Under the pieces are notes generated by a model, which did not search any database, was not told where the DNA came from, and saw only the letters and a list, made by a program, of their open reading frames with translations. Shown piece after piece: positions 41,343 to 47,772 of a DNA stretch of 64,000 bases. Origin of the DNA: PALSA-243 sp963743705. Lineage in GTDB: Bacteria > Acidobacteriota > Terriglobia > Bryobacterales > Bryobacteraceae. Position numbers and translations under genes: made by a program. The stretch is taken from NCBI GenBank assembly GCA_963743705.1, contig CAVUQS010000012.1:248001-312000 (forward strand), given 5' to 3'. Each line of letters starts with the position of its first letter. Position 1 is the first letter of the stretch.

Positions 41343-42389
41343 ATGGCCGCCGTTGCAATGAGTATTCCCGGTCGTGAACCCGGCTGGATCTACAACCGCA
41401 AGTGGGACCTTTCACTCATCATCCTCAGCGCCGCGCTGGTGCCCCTTCCGTTCCTGGTGGCGTGGGCGGCGCAAGTGACCGGGTTGATGTCACAGGAAAA
41501 GGCGATCGACGCGATCAATATCGCTGTCGCGCTGCTGATCGGTGGACCGCATCTGTTTTCGACCATCAGCTATACGTTCCTCGATAACAACTTTCGCGCG
41601 AGCCATCGCATCTATGCCAAACTCGCGCTGCTTCTGCCGGTGATCGTGGTCTATCTCGGCGTCACGCATTATCTGGTGTTGATTACGTTCTTTTTCACGT
41701 GGGCCTCGCTGCATGTGCTGCATCAAATCATCTACCTGACCGATTGCTACCGCGCGCGCAGCGGGTGGGCCGAGCAAAGATGGTCGCGTCTGGTCGATTA
41801 CGGCCTGATTCTGACGGGGCTCTACCCGATCGGCATCTACAAAATGTCGCTGCTGCAGTTCCACGTGGGCGGCGTCGTGCTTCCCTACCCCGATTTTCTG
41901 CGCGCGCTACCTCTGCCGATGCTGGCGGGCGCGGTGTTCGCCGGATTTCTGATCGCGTGGATCGTCAAGACTACCGCCGAATTTCGCGAAGGCCGCGGCA
42001 GCGTCCCCAAAACGCTGCTGATCGGCATTACGACGGTGGTGTCTTTCTGCTTGCCACTTGGCTCGAACCTCGACGTGCTGTTTCAGGGGTACAACACATG
42101 GCATTCCTTCCAATACCTATTCCTGCTGTGGCTGATTAACCGGCTGCGCGACGAACGCGGCGAGTTGGAAGACGGGTTCGTGAGGCGGCTGGTACGCCGT
42201 AAGGGCATGGGCGCGTATTACCTCTGCTTCCTGGCGGCGACCGGCGTGATGGTGGTGCTGACGGTGATCGTGCGCAGCCTGACGCCGCTCACAGCCGACC
42301 AGAGCTACTTCGTGGTTGTGCTGAGCGTGCTGCTGATGCACTACTATTTCGATCATTTCTTGTTCGCGCATCCGCAGATGATTGAGTAG
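41343..42389 (+). CDS. Polytopic membrane protein with conserved-looking histidines, unknown function
   Basis: A 348-residue protein with about eight TM helices. Histidine-containing segments fall in or near membrane helices: LIGGPHLFSTISYTFLDNNF, WASLHVLHQIIYLTDCYRAR, NTWHSFQYLFLLWLINRLRD, and LMHYYFDHFLFAHPQMIE. The pattern (HxxxHQ, WHxxQY, HYYFDHF) resembles metal- or cofactor-binding membrane enzymes such as diiron oxygenase-like proteins, but I cannot assign a family. The start at 41343 is chosen because a good promoter ends six bases before it. It is divergent from lpxD. Confidence 0.75.
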   Translation: MAAVAMSIPGREPGWIYNRKWDLSLIILSAALVPLPFLVAWAAQVTGLMSQEKAIDAINIAVALLIGGPHLFSTISYTFLDNNFRASHRIYAKLALLLPVIVVYLGVTHYLVLITFFFTWASLHVLHQIIYLTDCYRARSGWAEQRWSRLVDYGLILTGLYPIGIYKMSLLQFHVGGVVLPYPDFLRALPLPMLAGAVFAGFLIAWIVKTTAEFREGRGSVPKTLLIGITTVVSFCLPLGSNLDVLFQGYNTWHSFQYLFLLWLINRLRDERGELEDGFVRRLVRRKGMGAYYLCFLAATGVMVVLTVIVRSLTPLTADQSYFVVVLSVLLMHYYFDHFLFAHPQMIE

Positions 42390-42694
42390 CGACCGTTGGA
42401 CTAGGCGTTCTGACTGTCGAACTGGTACTGTTTCTAGCGGCGACATTGAACAGCCCGTGTTACGATGACCCAAGAACGCGTTACAAAGCTGCGCCGGTTT
42501 TCCTATTTTGATCCAACACTATCAAAATAGGGGGTCCGACTCGACATTTTATGCGCCGGTGCGCAAGCTCCTGACGGCTTGCCGTCTAGGGAGAAGCCTG
42601 AAGGCGCTCGGGGGACTTCCGCCCCGTTTACATAACGAGGGTCAATTACGGGGCCGGTGTGGCCGAGTGGCGCGTTCCAATTCCAACAATTTCC
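42390..42694. other. Gene-free 305-bp region with a perfect inverted repeat
   Basis: No plausible gene lies between the membrane protein and lepB (convergent ends). It contains an 11-bp perfect inverted repeat (42502-42531) and, right after it, GGGGGTCCGACTCGAC, which resembles the GGGTCAGACTCGA-type ends near REP-associated transposases. Near 42655 a short stretch GGTGTGGCCGAGTGG looks like the 5' part of a class II tRNA, but no anticodon or T arm follows. It may be debris from a past insertion. Confidence 0.5.
42502..42531. repeat. Perfect 11-bp inverted repeat
   Basis: CCTATTTTGAT (42502-42512), 8-base loop, ATCAAAATAGG (42521-42531). AT-rich arms in a GC-rich genome, between two convergent genes. 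It could be a bidirectional terminator or the end of a lost mobile element. Confidence 0.85.
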
Positions 42695-43492
42695 CTACTT
42701 CAGTGGATAGCCGCGAATGAGTTTGAAGGTGCGCGACCAGCGCGTCTTGGTCGGGAAGTGGATGATCACGTCGATGATGTGGCCGATGCCGATGTTGCCG
42801 TTGGTCAGATCCGCGGTGGGCGCTTCAAACGACCAGTAAATGATCAGCGGCGTGCCTTCGATGTTCTCACGCGGCACGAATCCCCAGTAGCGGCTGTCAG
42901 ACGAATCGTCGCGGTTGTCGCCCATGGCGAAAATGGAATTGGGCGGCACCACCAACTCGCCGTTCACGACGTGGTTTTCGAGCATATCCATCGCGCTCGG
43001 CGGCAGTGGCATATTCGGCGGCGCGGAGGGGAAAAAATCGCGATAGCTGTCGGTGTAGCTAGTGTGTTTGGTGTAGGGCTCAGCCACCGCATGGCCGTTG
43101 AGGATCACCGTTTTGTTTTCCAGGCGAATGTGGTCGCCGGGAACACCGATGGCGCGCTTGACGTAATCTTCCTTGATGTTCAGCGGATAGCGGAAGACGA
43201 TAATGTCGCCGCGGCGCACGTCGCGATAGGGCAGCAGAGCGCCCGAAATTTTTCCCGGAGGCGCGTATACGAGCTTATCCACCAGCACGTGATCGCCGAT
43301 CAGCAGCGTGTCTTCCATCGACGCGCTGGGAATTACGAAGGCTTGCACCAGGGTCGTGGTGGCGAAAAGCAGCAGGATGATCGTTACCGTCCATTCCGCG
43401 ACGAAGCCCCGTTTTACATCGCGCGAAATCTCGGTATAGCGGGTCCACAGGCCGCGCTGCTCGCTCTTTTCGGTTGTCTCCACAGCAGTCAT
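42695..43492 (-). CDS. lepB: Signal peptidase I
   Basis: A 265-residue type I signal peptidase, removing signal peptides from exported proteins. One N-terminal TM helix (WTVTIILLLFATTTLVQAFV) precedes the catalytic Ser in IPSASMEDTLLIGD (S58), the catalytic Lys in EDYVKRAIGVPGD (K112), and boxes D/E (IFAMGDNRDDSSDSRYWGFV). The insert between boxes (YTDSYRDFFPSAPPNMPLPP) is typical of acidobacterial forms. It is divergent from selD, only 38 bp apart. Confidence 0.95.
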   Translation of the reverse strand: MTAVETTEKSEQRGLWTRYTEISRDVKRGFVAEWTVTIILLLFATTTLVQAFVIPSASMEDTLLIGDHVLVDKLVYAPPGKISGALLPYRDVRRGDIIVFRYPLNIKEDYVKRAIGVPGDHIRLENKTVILNGHAVAEPYTKHTSYTDSYRDFFPSAPPNMPLPPSAMDMLENHVVNGELVVPPNSIFAMGDNRDDSSDSRYWGFVPRENIEGTPLIIYWSFEAPTADLTNGNIGIGHIIDVIIHFPTKTRWSRTFKLIRGYPLK

Positions 43493-43530
43493 TGTAGCGG
43501 ATAGCCGCGGCCGCTATCATGAAGATACTG

Positions 43531-44562
43531 ATGCCAAATACAACGCCGAAAAAGCTCACCGCCCACGTCAAAGCGGCCGGTTGAGCGGCGAAATTGAGTC
43601 CAAAGTTATTGGACCGGGTTCTCGCCTCCGTGCCTCGCTGGCCGGACCAAAATGTGTTGGTAGGGTTTGATACCGCCGACGACGCCGGCGTATACAAGCT
43701 GACGGCGGAGCTCGCTCTGGTGCAAACCGTGGATTTCTTCACGCCGATTGTCGACGACCCTTACACCTACGGCGCGATCGCCGCGGCCAATTCGCTCAGC
43801 GACGTTTACGCGATGGGCGGGCGACCGATTTCGTCGCTTTCCATCGTTGGATTTCCGGCGAAAGGTGAATTCGAGGACTTGGCGGAGATTCTCAAAGGCG
43901 GCGCCGAAAAGATGCACGAAGCCTCGTGCTCGATTCTGGGCGGCCACAGCATCAACGACGACGAAATCAAATTCGGCTATGCCGTCACCGGTCTGATACA
44001 CCCCGAACGCGTCAAGGCCAACGCGGGCGCCCGGGCGGGCGATGCACTGATCTTCACGAAACGAATCGGCACCGGCGTCATATCCACCGCGCTCAAACGC
44101 GGCATCGCGGACGAGGCGCACGTGGCGTCGTCGATAGAGCAGATGCTTACGCTCAACCGCGGCGCCTGCGAAGAAATGCTGCGCTTCGATGTGCACGGAT
44201 GCACCGATGTCACCGGTTTCGGGCTGATCGGACATGCGCGTGAGATGGCAATCGCCAGCGGCGTGACGCTCGAAATCGAGACGGCGGCCGTGCGCTTTCT
44301 GCCTGGCGCTCTCGAATATGCGCGGGCCGGCGCGATCCCCGCAGGCTTGAATAACAATCGTGAATTTGCTTCCAGCGCAGTCGCCGTAAAAGGAGAAATC
44401 CCGGCGGAAATCGAAACGCTACTCTACGATCCGCAGACTTCGGGCGGCCTGCTGATCGCGCTCCCGGAAGCGGACGCCGCGGCGCTCGAGAAATCGCTTC
44501 CGGACGCTTATAGAATCGGACGAGCCGTTCCCAAACGCGAAAAGCCCATCGAACTCATATGA
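43531..44562 (+). CDS. selD: Selenide, water dikinase, itself a selenoprotein (in-frame UGA at 43582)
   Basis: Makes selenophosphate from selenide and ATP for selenocysteine and selenouridine synthesis. Read through one in-frame TGA (43582-43584), the product is 343 residues. The TGA stands at residue 18 in VKAAG-U-AAKLSPKLLDRV, exactly where other SelD proteins have active-site Cys or Sec, three residues before the essential Lys (K21). The rest is canonical: LVQTVDFFTPIVDDPYTYGA, AAANSLSDVYAMGGRP, ILGGHSINDDEIKFG, GCTDVTGFGLIGHAREM, DPQTSGGLLIAL. A hairpin fitting a bacterial SECIS follows. Automated calls would start at TTG 43594 and lose the active site. An ATG at 43519 is possible but lies in a -10-like TATCAT. 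It overlaps pyrF by 4 bp. Confidence 0.9.
43582..43614 (+). promoter_or_regulatory. Candidate bacterial SECIS element of selD
   Basis: After the UGA (43582-43584) the message can form a perfect 6-bp stem, GTCCAA (43598-43603) with TTGGAC (43609-43614), closing a 5-base loop AGTTA. The loop begins 19 bases after the UGA and has G as its second base followed by U, as required for SelB binding in bacterial SECIS models (G in the first two loop bases, 16-37 base spacing). Confidence 0.7.
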
Positions 44563-45250
44563 ACAACAATCCAATCATCGTTGCCCTCGACGTGGAATCC
44601 GCCGCCGACGCCCGCGCGCTGGTTGCGCAGCTCGGCGCAAGCGTCAATTTCTATAAGGTCGGCATGGAGCTCTACGCCGCCACCGGCATGGAATTCGTAC
44701 GCGAACTAATGGCGCAAGGCAAAGACGTTTTTCTGGACCTCAAGTTCTACGACATCCCCGAGACGGTGAAGCGCGCCGTGGCGCAGGTGGCCAAAACCGG
44801 GGTGCGGTTTCTCACCGTGCACGGCAGCGCGTCCATCATGCGCGCCGCGGTGGAAGGCAAGGGCGCGTCGAATCTGAAACTGCTCGGCGTCACGGTGCTC
44901 ACCAGCTTCGGACCTGAGGATATGGACGATCTCGGCTTCCAGGGCACGATCGCGCAACTGGTGGAGCGGCGCGCGCGCAAAGCAGTGGAATGCGGCATCG
45001 ACGGCCTGGTGGCTTCGCCGCTCGAAGCCGCGGCGCTGCGCAAACTGGTTGGCCCCAACGTCATCCTGGTTACGCCCGGTGTTCGATCGCAAGGCGCGGC
45101 CAAAGGCGATCAGAAACGCGTCGCCACGCCGGCCGAAGCGATCCGGACGGCGCCGACTACCTGGTAATCGGACGCCAAATCACGCGGGCCGCTTCTCCGG
45201 CCGCGGAAGTGGAGCGCGTCCTGCACGAACTCCTACAGGTAGCGATCTAG
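44559..45250 (+). CDS. pyrF: Orotidine-5'-phosphate decarboxylase, frameshifted near the 3' end
   Basis: Last step of UMP synthesis. Seen: IVALDVESAADARALVAQLG, the catalytic DxKxxD in FLDLKFYDIPETVKRAV, FLTVHGSASIMRAAVEG, VTPGVRSQGAAKGDQKRV and TPAEAIR. There the frame breaks. As given it ends after six wrong residues at 45167, but one base lost near 45145 would allow DGADYLVIGRQITRAASPAA to follow, ending at TAG 45248-45250. The lost part includes the phosphate-binding GR motif. The gene is normally essential, so a sequence error is likelier than true decay. The ATG overlaps the selD stop. Confidence 0.87.
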
Positions 45251-45284
45251 TTTCGACCGCGTCAGACGTGTTACGCTGCGGCTG

Positions 45285-46187
45285 ATGCTTAAACCGAACC
45301 GCCGGGAAGTATTGCGCGCGCTGGTTGCCGCCCCCGCCGGAATGTCGATCATGATTGGACAAACTAACACACCGATCCACACCACGAAACTGACTGAGCG
45401 CATTGGGCTGATCAGCGGAGACGGCGGCAATATGGCCGTTTTGATCTCGAGCGATGGCTTGATGCTGATCGATGGCGGCTATGCCGAGCGCGCAGCCGAG
45501 CTGATGAAGGCCATTGGCGAAATCGATACGCACAAGATCACGCTCTACTTCAACACGCATTGGCATCTCGATCACGTGGGCTGCAATGAAATGCTGGGCG
45601 CCGCGGGCACCAAGATCATGGCGCATGAGAACGTCAAGAAGCGGCTGGGCGAGCGCATCGTGCTGGAGGCTCTCAACCGCACCATTGAGCCCCTCAAGCC
45701 GGGCGGATTGCCGACGTCGGTATTCACTTCCGCGGGCAAGATTCAGTTTGGCCACGACACGGTGGAATATGCTCCGGTCCCGCCGGCGCACACCGATGGC
45801 GACGCTTACCTCTTCTTTCCTGACGCCAATATTCTGCACACAGGCGATCTGCTCTTCAACGGCACGTATCCGCTGATCGATTACTCAACCGGGGGCTGGA
45901 TCGGCGGCACGGTGGCGGCGCAGGATCGTCTGCTGAAAACGGGCGACGCCAAGACGCGTATTATTCCCGGGCACGGCCCCGTCGCGTCGAAGGACGATCT
46001 CAAAGCCGGCCGCGATATGCTGGCCACCCTGCATGAACGCCTCGACAAATTCCGTAAGGACGGCGCGAGCGCGAAAGACGTCGTGGCCGCCGCTCCCACC
46101 AAGGATTTCGACGCGAAGTTCGGCAAAGGAATGAAGCCCGATCAATTCGTGGAAATCGCCTACACCGGCCTGCTGCGCCACGGCTAA
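45285..46187 (+). CDS. Metallo-beta-lactamase-fold hydrolase, exported
   Basis: A 300-residue MBL-fold protein with a Tat-type leader (NRREVLRALVAAPAG). Zinc motif FNTHWHLDHVGCNEMLG (HxHxDH), further ligand regions VPPAHTDGDAYLFFPDANIL, HTGDLLFNGTYPLIDYSTGG, and IPGHGPVASKDDL. The arrangement is that of the cyclase/quinoprotein relay SoxH-like group rather than a proven beta-lactamase; the substrate is not evident. The C-terminal KDVVAAAPTKDFDAKFGKG segment recurs in this exported subgroup. It follows pyrF by 34 bp. Confidence 0.88.
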   Translation: MLKPNRREVLRALVAAPAGMSIMIGQTNTPIHTTKLTERIGLISGDGGNMAVLISSDGLMLIDGGYAERAAELMKAIGEIDTHKITLYFNTHWHLDHVGCNEMLGAAGTKIMAHENVKKRLGERIVLEALNRTIEPLKPGGLPTSVFTSAGKIQFGHDTVEYAPVPPAHTDGDAYLFFPDANILHTGDLLFNGTYPLIDYSTGGWIGGTVAAQDRLLKTGDAKTRIIPGHGPVASKDDLKAGRDMLATLHERLDKFRKDGASAKDVVAAAPTKDFDAKFGKGMKPDQFVEIAYTGLLRHG

Positions 46188-46203
46188 GTGCGATAATCAG
46201 GCA

Positions 46204-46539
46204 GTGCGTGTCCTGCTCAAACTGGCGGCGCTGCTGGCGATCGCGCTCACCCTGGCGAATGCCCATTGCGTGGTGAATTGCGCGATGACGCCCTGCCAAT
46301 CGCAGGACGACGCGAGTCTGCCGCCGTGCCATAGGCATCATCAGCCCGAGAAGGATGCGCGTGTTTGCGCTCAGCCCGCGGTGCTGGTCAATGCCGCGCC
46401 GGTGACGCACTCGCTCGCAGTTCTTGACGCTATAGCTCCTGTTTCTTTTGCGTTGATTGCAGATCGCTTTTCCCGACGGGCCATCGAGCATTCGCCGCCC
46501 GGCTCGCTTCCTCCTTCCAGTTTCGTTCTCCGGATCTAG
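46204..46539 (+). CDS. Small exported His/Cys-containing protein, possibly metal-related
   Basis: A 111-residue precursor starting at GTG 46204, with signal peptide MRVLLKLAALLAIALTLANA followed at once by HCVVNCAMTPCQSQ and a metal-binding-looking cluster CHRHHQPEKDARVC. Not a family I can name. A -10-like GATAAT (46192-46197) ends six bases before the GTG and there is no Shine-Dalgarno site, suggesting a leaderless message. It stands 54 bp before an outer-membrane protein gene with which it may act; the CHRHH cluster and the Met-rich start of the neighbour hint at copper handling, not shown. Confidence 0.65.
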   Translation: MRVLLKLAALLAIALTLANAHCVVNCAMTPCQSQDDASLPPCHRHHQPEKDARVCAQPAVLVNAAPVTHSLAVLDAIAPVSFALIADRFSRRAIEHSPPGSLPPSSFVLRI

Positions 46540-46593
46540 CGCGACAGGCCCGCGGCTTGTCGTACAAAAACCTAAAAACCCAAGGGGAGATCC

Positions 46594-47772
46594 GTGTCTA
46601 GAATTGTGTTGTTGTTCGTCTGCTCGGCGGCTCTCGCCGGCGCGCAAAACAATCCTGAAGCCTATCTTATGAACATTGGCTCGGGCACCGACATGGCGCC
46701 CGCCGCCGCTTCCATGCCCATGGTCATGCGGGACGCGGGCTCCTGGAACCTCATGTTCATGGGCCAGGCGTTCGTTGTCGAAACGCAGCAGGCCGACCCG
46801 CGCGGCGGCGACAAAGTTTATTCCACCAACTGGGGAATGGGCGAGGGCATCCACAAATTGTGGGGTGGTGCGTTCATGTTCCAGCTCATGCTCAGCCTCG
46901 AACCCGCCACAGTGACCGATCGCAGCTACCCGCTACTTTTCCAAACCGGCGAAACCGCGTTTGGAAAACCGCTCATCGACGAGCAACACCCGCACAACTT
47001 CCTCATGGGGGCCGGATTCCACTACGCACACGCGCTCGGCGACAAGACCATGGCTGAGGTTTACTACGCGCCGGTGGGCGACCCCGCGCTCGGCCCCGAG
47101 GCCTTTCCGCATCGCCCGTCGGCCTCCGAAATCCCGCAAGCTACGCTCGGCCATCACTGGCAGGATGCGACGCACATCGCCTACAACGTGGCGACAGTAG
47201 CGGTGAAACACGATTGGCTGCGGCTCGAAGCCAGCGGCTTCTACGGCACGGAGCCGGGAGAGAACCGGTGGACTATCTCCTGGGGGCCGATGAATTCCTA
47301 TTCCGCACGCGTTTCGGTTTTCCCCACGCGGCACTGGATGGCGCAGGTCTCGGCCGGACGACTCACCAAGCCGGAACGTCAGGAGCCGGGCGATGTGATC
47401 CGATCGACCGCGTCGGTGTCTTATTCACGCGGCGGCTCCAACACCAGCCTGATCTGGGGACGCGACCACGACACATTTACGCACCATAATCTGAATTCGT
47501 ATCTGGCGGAAACCGTCGTGCCATTCCGGGAGCGCAATTTCTTTACGGCGCGCTGGGAACTGGTGGATAAAGACGAACTCTTCGCCAGCGGCGACATCTA
47601 TCGCATCGGCGCCTACACCGCCGGGTACACGCGCGACATCGCCGATCTCGACGGCGTCGAAACCGGCATCGGCGCCAATGCCACGGTTTACTCGCTGCCC
47701 GATGCCATCAAGCCGTTCTACGGCTCGCGACCGTGGGGCATGAGCGTGTTTCTGCGCTTCCGCTTGCGATAG
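46594..47772 (+). CDS. Outer-membrane protein of the acidobacterial copper-associated type, function unproven
   Basis: A 392-residue protein starting at GTG 46594, six bases after a strong AAGGGGAG site, with signal peptide ending ALAGA. The mature start is Met-rich (MAPAAASMPMVM, WNLMFMGQAFVVETQ). Antiparallel strands follow (AQVSAGRLTKPERQEPGDV, RSTASVSYSRGGSNTSLIWG) and the chain ends FLRFRLR, a barrel-like terminus. His-rich loops are QHPHNFLMGAGFHYAHALG and LGHHWQDATHIAY. I recognise similar proteins near copper-resistance genes in Acidobacteria, from memory only. It converges with an ADOP permease gene, with adjacent stops. Confidence 0.72.
   Translation: MSRIVLLFVCSAALAGAQNNPEAYLMNIGSGTDMAPAAASMPMVMRDAGSWNLMFMGQAFVVETQQADPRGGDKVYSTNWGMGEGIHKLWGGAFMFQLMLSLEPATVTDRSYPLLFQTGETAFGKPLIDEQHPHNFLMGAGFHYAHALGDKTMAEVYYAPVGDPALGPEAFPHRPSASEIPQATLGHHWQDATHIAYNVATVAVKHDWLRLEASGFYGTEPGENRWTISWGPMNSYSARVSVFPTRHWMAQVSAGRLTKPERQEPGDVIRSTASVSYSRGGSNTSLIWGRDHDTFTHHNLNSYLAETVVPFRERNFFTARWELVDKDELFASGDIYRIGAYTAGYTRDIADLDGVETGIGANATVYSLPDAIKPFYGSRPWGMSVFLRFRLR

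Noticed and set aside
42653..42690. Possible tRNA-Ser/Leu: GGTGTGGCCGAGTGG looks like a D-arm start
   Set aside because: No anticodon stem, variable arm or T arm follows; only about 15 bases match, so a chance or decayed fragment is likelier.
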